The notes beneath the pieces were generated by a model, which was not told the origin of the DNA, searched no databases, and saw only the letters and a list, made by a program, of their open reading frames with translations. A program made the position numbers and the translations under genes. DNA of 64,000 nucleotides from Semisulcospira habei (lineage: Eukaryota; Mollusca; Gastropoda; Semisulcospiridae): the NCBI GenBank assembly GCA_036245525.1, contig BTPG01000006.1, forward strand, positions 75,709,227-75,773,226, given 5' to 3'. Each line of letters opens with the position of its first letter. Position 1 is the first letter of the stretch. Positions 45,223 to 56,861 of the stretch are shown here, piece by piece.

Positions 45223-46375
45223 CAGCGACTAGAGCCCGCGTTTGAGGACGGACAAGCTTGACATTTTAGGATATTGTCCCTAAAACAATTATCTCGAGAC
45301 CTCTTTTTCGATTTTTTTTAATTAAGATGCTCATTGGCGAGAAAATGGCCGTTTAAAAAAAAAAACCGGTTGCTCCACACTGGAGTCCGTAATTTTTCTT
45401 ATTTTTAGTAGATATTTTGCATACAGCTAGATAAAAGAGAGATATTGAATGAGTTCGTTGTACCTCTATAACGTTTTGAGTGATAATTAATTTTTTTTTT
45501 AAATTATATATTTTTACGTTTTGGGGATTGATTTCACGAATTATATGGGTTAATCTTAAAACAATTGAATCTTTTTTTACGAAAAAACCCCCAAAACATT
45601 CTTCTCATTAATAACCGCATGATTTTTCGTATACGGTATTCACATAAGCCTACAGTTTGTCTCGGCTGTCGGGTACGATTAGGTCAATTGTGACCTGTAT
45701 ATCCTAGGTGTGAAAATCAGACAATTTTCTGCACCACTTTTTCGGAGTCATTTGTAAAACAGCTAACATAACTTTAATTTTTCTTTTACGAAAAAAAACC
45801 TATCTTCTCATTAATACCCGGGTGTGTGTGTGGTTTTTTTTTATTTTTTATTTTTTTATTTTTTTTTATAAACAGTGTTTTGCATAAGCCTGCTGTGTGT
45901 CCCGGCCCTGGGGTAGGATTAGGCAAAATTGTGGCCTGTAAGCCCTAGGCGTGAAAATCAGCAAGAAAATTGCAAAGTTGATCCTCTGATACGTTAAATG
46001 TTAGTACTGCGATGAGTGGCGTATAACATCGAGTCGTCACCATGAACACGGCGTCGTGGGCCCAACGACAGTATAATGTATTGTCTTTGATAGGACTAAT
46101 GATGCCATGACGTGAAGCTTGAGGTGACGCCATTTCGCTCCTCGTGCTGTTCTTCACAATACAGCTATGCTACGCCAGACCACAGAGCTTACAAATGGCG
46201 AAAATCGCCGTGTGTCCGTCTTTATTTCTGTGTACCAGTGTGTGTGTGGATCAGAGGGTGGGTTAAAGTAGGAGATGGATTCCTGTAGCTACATGAGCCC
46301 ACAGAGCGTACTAATGGCGGGAAGCGCCGTGTCAGTATCCGTCTTTATTTGTGTGCGCCGAGGCTTTTAAAAAAA
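44946..46375. repeat. Family E repeat with expanded (GT)n
   Basis: Shares AACAAGATAAAAATGACGTC, GGCGCCAAAGCGCCGTATGTG, GAATGAGTTCGTTGTACC and CATGACGTGAAGCTTGAGG with the other family E copies. A (GT)n array of about 43 units (45137-45222) sits exactly where the copy at 33955 has only a few GTATGT units. No ORF. Confidence 0.65.
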
Positions 46376-46876
46376 CAACTATTTCCTGATCCCCTGTCAC
46401 AACCTTTGAGAGAGGTCATTGAAATTGGTATGTTTACAAAGGTGTTGCCACAAAGTATCCTTGGGCCGCCCAAGTTTCAAGACTGTGGCGTGAATAGACT
46501 CCGAGAACATGCGAACGTTAAAGTTTATCACCGACGACAGCGGATGAACGACGAACGACAGACGACGTACTCGGACGACCACTGGCCCGAAACATGGACT
46601 CACTTTTGCTTCGCACGTGAGCCCAAGAAACAAATTTTGCCAAAATATAGCTATTTTTTTCAAACCCATTTCCTGATCACTTGTGACATTGACATTGCCG
46701 GTCACCGACTCAAAATGGTATGTTTAGGAAGATCTTGCCACAAAGTATCTTTGGGCCATGTTTGAAGGCTGTGGTTTGAATAATCTCTGTGAAAATGCCA
46801 ACGTTAAAGCTTACCACGGACGACGCTGGACGGACGAACACTGGCTCAGAACATTTTTGGCTACGCACGTGAGCCA
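46376..46876 (+). mobile_element. Core-unit repeat, copies 8 and 9 (right ends)
   Basis: Two right-end pieces in tandem: the first closes with CTTCGCACGTGAGCCCAAG at about 46606, the second with CTACGCACGTGAGCCAAAAAA at about 46860. Each has the GACGACGCTGGACGG-type part before it. Confidence 0.7.
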
Positions 46877-47291
46877 AAAAAAGTGCAAAAAGCAGTGCTG
46901 TGATCCGAGATAAAAGATGAAAAGTTTAAACATATAAAAATCTCAATCCCTGAAAAATGTAAGTATGTCTGAGAAACGTCCAACAAAAAAAGAAAAACGG
47001 GTAGAAGGAGCAGTAAACAACACAATATTAGTACACTTGTTGTTAGACCCCAAGCATTTCCACGCCCCAAGCTTCGGTACAAAATAGTTCCGCCGCTAAA
47101 ATCTGCATAAAGATATTTGGATCTTCACTGCTGGTCGTATTCTGCACGTGTTAAAAACTCAGTTCGACTCAATCATAACATTTTCACAAAGACTGAGGAA
47201 TACTTTGAGCTGTTTAGGCATTCGCCCAATCAAATAGAGCCTCACAGGCAGCCATCTGCAAACAGAAACGAGACTTCCGGTTAAAGCTTCC
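46877..47291. other. Unassigned intron stretch
   Basis: No supported feature. Confidence 0.5.
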
Positions 47292-47392
47292 CAATGCGCA
47301 AAAGGCCATCATAGTCGGCCGACGTCAGCCGCCCTTGGCCGTGCGTGGGCCAACAGCGGCTGACATCGGCCCGATGGCCTTTGCGCAGTGGG
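47292..47392. repeat. Family G hairpin, copy 1
   Basis: CCCAATGCGCAAAAGGCCAT...GTCAGCCGC pairs with GCGGCTGACATCGGCCCGAT...GCGCAGTGGG around GGCCGTGCGTGGGCC. The second copy is at 62973-63070. Confidence 0.82.
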
Positions 47393-48142
47393 TTGGGGCC
47401 TGGAAACGGACTGGAAACGGAAATTATTATTATAAATATAATTATTATTATTTAACGGTTGGGTGTAACACTTGTAAAGAAAATCACAAAACGAAACTGA
47501 TGCGGCACCAAGAAAGATCAATTTCATTACAACTAAAATGTAATTGTTCTTTCTAAGTTTTCTAAGTATGTTTCTTTCCTTGTTAGAATTTTCTTTGCAT
47601 TGTACGCCCCTGCCAATCACTGTTTTGGTCTGGACTTGTTTTGTATGACACAGTTTGCAAAACGGGGCAGGGGATGGGGGGGGGGGAGGGGCGGGAGGGG
47701 GGGGGGGGCTGTCGTATGTCCCCACGTCCAGACACCCTCTGGATCCGCACCTGCTGTTATTACATTAATTGCTGAACTGCCTCCGTTCAACTTTTTTTCC
47801 TTTGCTAAGATGCATACCGGAAACGGTTGGGCGTAACACTTGTAAAGAAAATCACAAAACGAAACTGATGCATGTTTCTTTCCTTGTTAGAAGTTTCTTT
47901 GCATTGTACGCGCCTGCCAGTCACTATTTTGGTCTCAGTGGACTTGTTTTGTATGACACAGTTTGCAAAACGGGGCTGGGGGCGGGGGGGGGGGGGGGCG
48001 GCTGTCCAGACACCCTCTGTATCCGCCCCTGCTGTTATTACATTGATTTGAACTTCCTCAGTTCAACTTTTTTTTTTCCTTTGCTTGGACGCATACCCCA
48101 TCTTCCGGAAGGTGGGGGGGGGGGAGGGGGGAGGGAGGGGCG

Positions 48143-48146
<4 letters not shown>
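47393..48146. other. Intron 1, duplicated AT-rich/G-rich segment
   Basis: 47456-47690 and 47825-47990 are diverged direct repeats (GGTTGGGTGTAACACTTGTA, TTGCATTGTACGCCCCTGCC, TGACACAGTTTGCAAAACGG), each ending in a G-rich tract. No gene. Confidence 0.75.

Positions 48147-48226
<80 letters not shown>
48147..48226. repeat. (GA)n microsatellite
   Basis: About 40 GA units just inside intron 1, some 50 bp from the exon 1 donor. Confidence 0.96.
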
Positions 48227-48228
<2 letters not shown>

Positions 48229-48273
48229 GCGGATGCACAATGAGGTTAATGAGCGTGATTCTCATATATTTAC

Positions 48274-48472
48274 CTTCGTCAGACTGCTGGATTGCGGGAG
48301 ACTCCCCATCACCGATTATATCAACGCGATTGAACTGGGTCGCATCTGCACCTCCGCCAGGTCCCAAGTCCTTCACGTCTGCAAGCGGTATGACGTTAGG
48401 TTCATTCTTCAAAACCACTGTTCCATCGACCTCCAAGTCATCTAAACCAGTTTCATCAGGTTCCGATGCCAT
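48274..48472 (-). CDS. Novel membrane protein, exon 1 (acidic N-terminus)
   Basis: The minus-strand ATG at 48472 starts 66 codons beginning MASEPDETGLDDLEVDG, ending ..QQSDE plus one base before a GTAAAT donor (48273-48268). The segment is acidic and hydrophilic with no signal peptide. If exon 2 follows, residue 67 is Glu and the membrane helix begins at residue 70. The phases match (1 base + 2 bases). The link to exon 2, 8.3 kb away across nested transposons, is inferred from phase, orientation and lack of any other minus-strand candidate. It is the weakest of the three junctions. The ORF continues past the donor into the GA repeat, which is intron. Confidence 0.7.
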
Positions 48473-51406
48473 GGCTTTTCTCTGCGCCTAGAAGATTGTA
48501 CAGCTCACCGTTTTCTCTTTCCCTTAGGTGTTTCATGGCGGAAAAGGTAACGACAGCAACCCTTACGGTCTCATGGCTCAAGTACTATGCCGGAACGGGC
48601 GAGCTGCTACTTTACTGAGGTGTTGCATGGCACAGATGACGATGATGCTGATAGTTTCTGAAACGACGTGATAGCGAATCACTGAGATAAGCCGACATGC
48701 CCGCGCGCTGAACTTCAATTAATGTTGGTACTTGACTTGTTGACAAACACTCTGAAATTAGGTCATTTGTCAGTGGTCATGACGGTAAAACTTAATAAGG
48801 GACTAAAATTGCTGAACAGAAGAAACAAGAGAGATAATTGCCTTTCTGTGAATGACTATATCGGTTTACACTATACTGACTACCATTAAAAACGCGAAAT
48901 GTGTCTGTAAGTGTACCCGCAAACAAAGAGCCACCCTGACAGTAAAACAAGAAAATTTTATTTGTTGCTTACTTCAGATGTTCAGCCTACTGTCTGAGCT
49001 ACCTTCACACAAAAATTGGATGAGTTATCGCCCATGGCTACCTTGGAGGATACAGTGTTTCATTAGTGGTGAAAATAAGCAAAACTGGACACACTCTGTG
49101 AAGCAAGTTTCCTGTGATATGTTTTAACACACAAGTTGTGTGGATTGCTTATGATGTTATTAACTGCCTCAAACGAAATTTGACTACAAAAAATCATTAG
49201 AGAACCAGAACTTCCGGTGCACATCATTTTCTTAATAAATCTTATTTGATTTAATGTCAGTGAAATACTTTTTAACATTTTTATGCTCCAGTGACCGACA
49301 CAGAGATTAAGAACACACCCATATCCATTTGATCAGGTAAATATGGCCGCTAACCTAAAAATAAAGAACTTTTAAATTTCATGTTTGTAGGTCATGTTGT
49401 TTATTTAGGTGCCTTTGACAAACGAAAAGTAGGTCAAGACCAAACAGGCCGGATTTTCATGCACACGGACCCTAGTGACACTGCACATTGGTTGGTTTTC
49501 AGCTGTGTCCTCTGCAGATGCTCCCCATTTCACTTTCAATATCCTGTGATGGCAGTTTCACTGATGACGTCATAAGTCATCGATGTGAGATTTTTAAGAC
49601 TAAACATTCTATTTGCACACGACATAACACACTCTTCATAACATTTTCTAATAAATGACGTCACAAAAAAAAAAAAAAAACCGGGATTAAAACATATTTA
49701 CGAAGAAAAGCGCTATGGTTAAAAATTCGCGTTTTTAATGGAAGTCAGTATATATAACGGATGCACACCCCTCACTCCGGTAAATTCAAATATATCAAAT
49801 CTGCAGATTAAGACATTTCATGTCCGAGTTGCAACTTGTCTGTTTGATCATGCGGACTGTCAGGTCACTGCCCGGCATAACCTTGGGGCCGGCCTTTGCA
49901 TGAGTGGGCTTAAATCCTGGCGCACCCCACTGGGCTATGTGACACAGAGGTCTTTTACAGGATCACCTTGCTTAGTGGAGTGCGCGGCATAATTTAAGTG
50001 CACTCATGCAACTTGCAACCCCCCCCCCCCCCCACACACACACACACACACCCAGCCCTGCGTGGCAACTGAATTTAAGGGTGGGCCATGAGTTAGCAAG
50101 AAGCGCACGCGGTGAAACCAGTAAATAAATTATGTTGATTACTAAAAGCAGTGGAACGGGAAGATATGTAGCCCGGGGTGGATAGGTGGGGGTGGGTGCG
50201 AGGGAATGACCAAATAAATCATGACTTTCTGTCGTTATGCTGGGGGTAAAAGGCAGTCTGGCACCAGATTCTAACCGTTGTTAAGGCATGTCGAAAAGGG
50301 GGGGGGGGGGGGGGAGGGGGCGAGCAAAAACAGGCCGTAGCTACCGTAGCAACCACTGACAATACCGTTCGGTCCAGCACTGCGGTTTGTCTTTGAAACT
50401 GAAAAAGTTGACAGCTCGAATCAAGAGGGTGTGTGGTGTGTGTGTGTGTGTGTGTGTGTGGGGGGGGGTGGTGGGGGTGGGTGGGGGGGTAGTGTCACGA
50501 GTTTGAATTACACTTTCACTGGCTGAAGAATCATCATATCAAGAGAGGGGGGGGGGGAGGGGCGGGGGACTGGAGGGTGGTGTCAACGGCACATCGGCCT
50601 CAGTTTAGGTCACTGCTGGCTGAAATGGAACCTAAACTGACTTGCAAGCGGACTTACATTATGTCTGTACTGAACTGATGCCGTGTGTGTGTGTGTGGGG
50701 GGGGGGGGGGGGAGGAATGGGCGCCACACATAATCTCGCCCCAGCCCCACCCCCCTTCAAATTGCGGTTCCTACACGGCCACTGCCGCAAACGCGGAAGG
50801 CCGGCCGATGAGCCGGCGACGCCCAGCAGTGAATGCACCCCGCGGCACGAACTGACTTTGGCCGGAACAGAGAATCTTTTTAAAGACATCATCCCAATGA
50901 CCCACCATCTTGTGCTCCACCCTGAACTAGCCTTCAAACATTCAAAACACACGGTTGATGGTAGCTGAAGAGAAGCTCAGAGCGGTCCGGCGGCCGGGCC
51001 ACATTGCGGCGACTCAGTTCAGTGAAAATAAACAGTCGATCGGACTGACCCGGCGCAGTCACCACGATGGCCGGGACTCTCTCAGTTCCGTTTCTTTCAT
51101 TTTTGAGTCTTGCGTCGTTCAGAAACCTAACCTCATTGATTAACAACGCATGCTGTTTACCTTTTTTTTTCAAAAAATGTGCACGGTTGCACATATTTGT
51201 TGTCATAAGTACAGTCGGTAGTCCCAAGTTCTATGAATCGTGAGCGGTCGTCTGCTACGCCGTTGTGGAACAAGGGAAGCAATTCTCGTCATTCACCGTA
51301 CAAGATGGCGACCTCCATGTGTCATTCGATGAGTGAACTGACGTTTGGACTCGTTTTACTGTGACATCCACGGCAAAGGCGTTTTTGGTGTAACTGAAAT
51401 TTCAAC
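48473..51406. other. Intergenic region between divergent genes
   Basis: No coding exon seen. It holds several G-rich tracts (50299-50323, 50461-50500, 50545-50570, 50698-50712), a C run (50020-50033) and a short (GT)n (50435-50460). CAGTTTAGGT and ACCTAAACTG at about 50597 and 50630 form a small inverted pair. Promoters for both genes should lie here, but no TATA box or other definite element can be named. Confidence 0.55.
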
Positions 51407-51998
51407 ATGAGTATCTGCGGATACTGTCGCCAAATTTTCCAGGGTTCTGGAACAACGACACAATTTATTCTAAGGCAGATTGTTCAGCAAATACGTTCAA
51501 CTTTCGTTCTCTTTCACACCTCTCGACAGTTAACGAAATCGCGTCCAAGGCTGCTGTTGCAGACAGAGTTAAGACATGTACAAGGAAGACATGATTGTTT
51601 CCGCTCAGTTCACTTTCCGATTCAGACGAGGTCATTATGCACTTCCAGACAGCATTATGTGCAGCGGTTTCCGTACCTTAGCTCATCGAAAACAAAACGC
51701 AACAGTGCACCCATCTCAGACCTGAGAGCAGAATCAAATGATATTGCCAACGCCCAGAAGACACTATTGTGGCTGCGCTACATCTACGTACAGACTAGCA
51801 TAGAGAGGTGGGCAGATATACCAGGAGGCGTATTTCTGGATGCTGCCTATCTGGATTCCGCACCTGGGGACAAGTACAATCCAGCAGTGCCGGTGGTGGT
51901 CGGCCTGCATTCAACACCAGGCAGTTTCTACGACTTGCAACCTGTATTGGAAACATTTGTGAAGTCGGGATGCCGAGTAGTGGCCCCAAGTTTCCCGG
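51407..51998 (+). CDS. Alpha/beta-hydrolase-fold protein, exon 1
   Basis: The ATG at 51407 gives 197 codons plus one base before a GTGATT donor at 51999. Residues 1-100 are rich in Arg, Gln and Ser with few acidic residues and a RSLCTSRQHYVQRF patch, resembling a mitochondrial presequence (an inference). The fold begins near residue 120. PAVPVVVGLHSTPGSFYDL (residues 159-177) is strand 3 with the H-G-like oxyanion loop, and SGCRVVAPSFPG (187-198) is strand 4. The frame as read would stop two codons later (G-D-stop), but the donor and the matching exon at 59689 give APSFPGHGYTEG, the usual form of this loop. It looks like the DUF1057-type invertebrate hydrolases, but that is a guess from wording. 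Confidence 0.85.
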
Positions 51999-52429
51999 GT
52001 GATTAAATAATTTCGGTGGTTACTTTACATTATTTTGTGTTGACCTTTTCAGCATTCTTTGAGCTATGGATCAACCATGATGTTCAAGGGTGTTGATGGA
52101 ATAGCTGGGTTATAGGGCTTGGGAGGTTCCCCGCGTTACCTAGGAGCATTGGCGTGTCAGCCGCCATCTGAAGAGGATAGGATATTATCTTCAGATAGTA
52201 GCAAAGTAGTGTTTCAACACGTTTTTCTTCATGTTTCTTCCTCTTTGGAGACAAAGAAAAACAGATTCTGGTTAGTGGTTTCCTACGGTGATGTCAAGAC
52301 TTGCTGTTATTGCCTACAGCATGTCAGGACTTTCCTGACATTGTCCTGACAGCAATTTCCCTATGAGCGCCTTAGTCCCGTATCCTCACAAGATGACTGC
52401 CATGGCGTGATGATGACAGCTTCCCGAGC
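51999..52429. other. Intron 1 start, family B fragment
   Basis: GGATCAACCATGATGTTCAAGGG at about 52069 is a family B half core. The rest is unassigned. Confidence 0.5.
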
Positions 52430-52530
52430 CCTATAGATCCATGATAGTTCAAGGGTGGTAGTCTGGTACCAGAATAGCTTAATTGGCACTTCTGGGTGCC
52501 AGTTTATTCTGGCACAGCACTTGAACTGGC
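52430..52530. repeat. Family B hairpin, diverged
   Basis: CCATGATAGTTCAAGGGTGG and TTATTCTGGCACAGCACTTG form imperfect arms. TTAA ends are not seen. Confidence 0.62.
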
Positions 52531-52737
52531 CAGTTTGTCTCCTGAGCTATAATGTAGTCTTCAGGGGACAGCAGCCAAATTAAAAAAAAATTACCTTTAG
52601 GGTTCAAGACCAGCATACAAATGTGTAAGGGTTTATGGAATACAGGTCAGTACCAGCATAATCCTACATCTTGAAGGCTCTGATTTATTTTTGTCATACT
52701 ATTTTTGTGTGTTACATATTCATATATTTATAAACTT

Positions 52738-52900
52738 AAGAGTCGCAAACATAAAAGAATGGACCGAACTCGAGATGCCAGACTTGCTTGCCACCGCCCA
52801 AAATAGAACTCAGTGGAGAGCACTGTCTGTTGCTGCTGCCTTTCAGTCCCCCCAACGCCCAGTTCGGGCAAGGGACTGATGATGATGATGATGATGAAAC
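52738..52900 (+). pseudogene. LINE 3' end scrap with (TGA)n tail
   Basis: The last codons of a LINE protein (TAQNRTQWRALSVAAAFQSP) are followed by a stop and (ATG)n at about 52878-52897. The clade is not determinable. Confidence 0.6.
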
Positions 52901-53094
52901 TTAAGAGAAAACAAGATGAGGATTTCATCCCAAAGTCTACCTTATTGTTCTGAGCTCACATGGTTTTTTTTAAAGGAACATTCAGACAAGTTCATATTTT
53001 TAAGCTTATCCTTCTGATCCATTTCCATCCTCTCTAAGCCAACGTGTGATCAACACACACGCCGGCACAAATAAATAATAAAGACAGACACGGC

Positions 53095-53880
53095 ACTGCC
53101 CACCATTAGCTCTGTGGGCTCATGTCCTCTCTTGGCTTGACTTCGCGAACGAAGATTTTATAGGAGTTGCCCACGACATCTGCAGGCTTGTTCGTGGCTG
53201 CGGAGGCCAATCCGGGACAGGCAGGTTCGACCGCAGTGGCTGCAGAGGGAGGTATGGCCAGGGTTCTGAGTTGCGGCATCTCTGTTTTTTCTCCTGAGCC
53301 GCTTGTCCTCTGCAAGAGTCCTCAAAGGAGACAGCTGCCTTGTAAATGGTGGAGCGCCAGGTGTCACGGTCCACAGCAAGCGAAGACCACTGGTGGTGGT
53401 CGATTTGGCAGGCACTAAGTGACTTCTTGAGACAGTCTTTGTATCTCTTCTTTGGTGCCCCTCTGTCACGGTGTCCAGTAGTAAGCTCGCCGAACAGGGT
53501 GATCTTTGGTAGGCGATGATCCTCCATCCTGGAGACATGCCCCGCCCAGCGGAGCTGTGTCCGCAGCAGCAAAGCCTCGATGCTCACAGTTTCAGCCTGT
53601 TCAAGGACCTCGACGTTGGTGACATAGTCACTCCAGTGAATGCCCAGGATGGTGCGCAGGCAGCGCTGGTGGAAGCGTTCGAGGAGTCATAGTTGGCTGC
53701 GGTAGAGGGCCCAGGACTCGGAACCATACAGCAGGGTGGTGAGGACCACAGCTCTGTACACGCTGATCTTGGTGCCTGTTTTCAGCTGTTGATTGTGCCA
53801 CACCCGCTTGAAAAGTCACCCGAAAGCGCTGTTCGCTTTTGCCAGCCTGCTGTCAAGCTCCTGTGGGCTCATGTAGCAAC
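53095..53880 (-). pseudogene. RTE-like LINE, 3' end
   Basis: Read leftward: KRVWHNQQLKTGTKISVYRA, LLERFHQRCLRTILGIHWSD, then LRTQLRWAGHVSRMEDHRLP, RGAPKKRYKDCLKKSLSA, and a C2HC-type finger (CGRTCLSRIGLRSHEQAC). This is the C-terminal wording of the very common invertebrate endonuclease-reverse-transcriptase LINEs. Stops and frameshifts are present. RT and endonuclease domains are absent. Confidence 0.8.
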
Positions 53881-54935
53881 AGGAATTCTGAAGAAGAATA
53901 GCATGAACCCCAAAATGACGTCACAATAAGCTTCACTTCTTGGCATCTGTATACTCATGACGCCGTGTACACAGTGACAAATTTGGGGTTTCATGTCACT
54001 TATCCAAAAAGCATGCAGCCTCTTCCAGGGCTGACTTTTCTTCCACACAGCCCTTTCCAGGGCTGACTGTTTGATGAAAGTATATAGTGAATCCAAAACT
54101 TGCAAAAATGAATTAATTATTATTAAAAAAGTTGAAGAGGTACACTGCTGGATTACGAACTCATCCAATGTCTATTTCAAAGCTAGCTATATCGAAAATT
54201 CTAGTGAATAGAACAAAAATTACGGACTCAAATCTGGGTTAATCGACTTTCTTTTAGCGGTCTTACTAAATCAAACTGTCGGAGAGAGAGAGAGAGCTTT
54301 TGTCAATTCATGTCATAACAATGATGCGTCTGGTGCTTTGCATCAGTTCAGCAACAATGTATAACACTGATGTGTCTAGTGCTTTTACGTCACCGTCACT
54401 GTCTGAAGTCGAGAATTCTTTTTTTCGGCATTTTTTTTTAATACGATGAATCATTTTCTTACGAAAACATTGAATGGGTACAAAGCGAACTCATCCAATA
54501 TCTTTCTCAAAGCTAGCTATATTCAAAATTTCAAATTACAGACTCAAATGTGGGTCAACCAACTTTCTATAAATGGCAGGTTTTCTCTTTAATGAGTAAT
54601 CCAGTTAAAATATGCTGAAAAGTACTCCGAAATACATTATATTGAAGGAAGCATTTCCTAAAGTTTCAGACCTGTACGTACACAAACACAGGAGAAACAC
54701 ATGTCTACATACGCACACACATATACAAACATGCACACGCACAAACATGCAGCGTTTCCCGCCAAATGTACATTTAACAGCGTGGTTAGTGTAGCTAGGC
54801 ATGACATAATTTTGATCGTGTTAGTTCACGGTCAGAGTCTGATGTGTGACACTTATGTTCGTCATTTGCATGCTACGGAACGTGCTCCGAGGATGCTCCA
54901 TCTCAGAGTCTAACATATTTTCAATACGGTAGACA
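53881..54935 (-). repeat. Family E repeat, inverted
   Basis: Reverse-strand versions of the family E phrases (AATGACGTCACAATAAGCTT; GAACTCATCCAATGTCTATT; GAACTCATCCAATATCTTTC) occur here. An expanded GT/CA-type patch at 54690-54750 sits at the position of the (GT)n in the copy at 45137. No ORF. Confidence 0.6.
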
Positions 54936-55089
54936 TAAAAGTGTTGTCTGGGGAGCTAAAGAGGGGAAGACAGACTACGCTGTACTTTTCACAATGTAAG
55001 GAAAAAATTAGAAAAGAAGTAGAAGGTAATAAAAAATCAGCAGTGTTACGCCTTCTGTCACTTTTGCCGTTGCCACATCAACCATGCAA

Positions 55090-56095
55090 AGATTTAGTGC
55101 TTTCCAACGAGAACGAGCTCTTGAGCTTTTGGAAGCCAGAGAAGATCCACAAGCTGTGGCAGTCGCGTTTAGATGTCATTTCGACCATTTACAGGTTGCT
55201 GTAACGCTATCATGCCATCGGTTTTTCTGCTGACGCAGCCGACCACGTGTGACAACTCCACGGCAAGACCGCCACATTTTCCGGGCTCACATGCGAAATC
55301 ACTTTCAGCCAGTCGAGGAAACGGCAAGAGAAGTTATCGGCAACCACCAGGCACCCATCAGTGGCCAGACAGTGCGACGACGGCTAGAGGAGCATAATCT
55401 GCACAACTGCCGTCCAGCCCATGGACCTGTTCTTACTGACCGTCATGGCCGTGCACGCCTACAGTGGTCACAGGCTCATGTCGACTGGACCTGGCGACAG
55501 TGGCAGAACGTCCTGTTCACGGATGAGAGCCGCTACTGCATCAGCCATGCAGATGGGCGCATACGAGTGTGGCAGAGAAGAGGTGATGGCTGATGGCTGT
55601 GTGCTGGAGAACAGTGCCTGGGGCGGGCCAAGCGTGATGATTTGGGCTTGGATTACCCTGAACCAGACAGTAGAACCTGTGTTCTTTCGTGGACTCGTAC
55701 CAGGTCACGGAAATGGCATCTCAGCTCAGCACAACATTGACCAAGTACTACACCCATATGTTCTGCCATTTTCTCAGGGACGCAGAAACTTCATCTTGCA
55801 GCAAGATAATGCGCGTACACACACTGCACGTATCACCCAGCACTTCTTGCAGCAGCACAACATCCCAGTCATGCCCTGAGCACAGACCTCAATCCCATCG
55901 AACATCTCTGGGACCAACTGCAAAGGGAGGTCAGCGCTGTACGCCCCAGACCCAACAACAGCCACAGAACTGAAGAATACCATTGTCCAGGTCTGGAACA
56001 ACATCCCCAAGGCAGTTGTCAACCGCCTGACGCACTCTATGCGGCGACGCTGCCAAGCCGTCATCAACGCCAATGGGGGTCACACGCTATATTGA
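55090..56095 (+). pseudogene. Tc1/mariner transposase relic
   Basis: The helix-turn-helix region reads FQRERALELLEAREDPQAVA (about 55105) but is broken by a stop. The second part gives RQDRHIFRAHMRNHFQP and ISGQTVRRRLEEHNLHNCRP. The DDE core shows VLFTDESRY (first Asp, about 55520) and, after a frameshift near 55590, ILQQDNARTHTARIT (second Asp, about 55805). The third block, NPIEHLWD (Glu), lies after a small deletion at about 55878. Spacing fits a DD34E Tc1-type enzyme of about 330-340 residues. Terminal inverted repeats were not found. At least three breaks make it inactive. Confidence 0.83.
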
Positions 56096-56745
56096 CTTTG
56101 TACTGTGCCATGCTCAGGCCTGAAAATGGCGAGTAATTTATTTGCCGTAGCAAGTGATTTTTTTTGGGGGGCGAGTAAAAAAAAGAATCCACTTGCCAAA
56201 TGCAAGTGCGCTCGTGCGTTTTCCAATCCGTACTTTTTCAGTCCTAAATCCGAAAGTGCCCGATTGTTCAACCTTCACTTCTCGTAATACTAAACACGCA
56301 ATAGACTAGACAAGTTCTACAACATTTTTGGCGAGAGCGTTAAAACATTTTTTTACATTTGACAATCGCCTATCAATACGTGCATTTTCCAATCCGTACT
56401 TTATCAGTCCTCAATCCAAAAGTACTCTAACATTGGGCGCCAAACACTTGTGGTACATTATACTGTTGCGTTGGGCTATTTTCAGTAGTAACATTTTCAG
56501 TTTGGCTAGTAACATTTTCAGTTTGGCTAATAAAACTTGGAAGTCACTAGCCAAAGGCTGGTGGGCAAAATGTTAGACTTTCAGGGCTGATGCTTGCTCT
56601 AAATACAGAATAAACTTCCACACTGATTACGCTGGTGTCCAAGATTTCATTCCTAAAATGTCGATAACATCCGTTGTATAGTTTGTCCGAAATCAACTTT
56701 CAAATGTTGGATTAAATGTGATTTGAAGGAGCTACTTCACGTTTC
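56096..56745. other. Unassigned intron stretch
   Basis: CGTGCGTTTTCCAATCCGTA at about 56211 is repeated near 56380, and CATTTTCAGTTTGGCTA occurs twice near 56492 and 56513. No gene. Confidence 0.5.
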
Positions 56746-56861
56746 TTTTGTTGATCAGTATACTTTATTTAAGGTGTGGCTAAGAGAGCCTCCAAGCATG
56801 TTGTAACTGGATGTCGCATTAAAGACATAAAAGACCGTTTATAGAAAGTCGGTTGACCACA

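Noticed and set aside
47769..48491. 240-codon plus-strand ORF
   Set aside because: It crosses the (GA)n array and is antisense to exon 1 of the membrane-protein gene. The apparent continuity comes from simple sequence.
54941..55204. 87-codon ORF as a host exon
   Set aside because: It is out of frame with, and overlaps, the start of the Tc1/mariner relic. No splice support.
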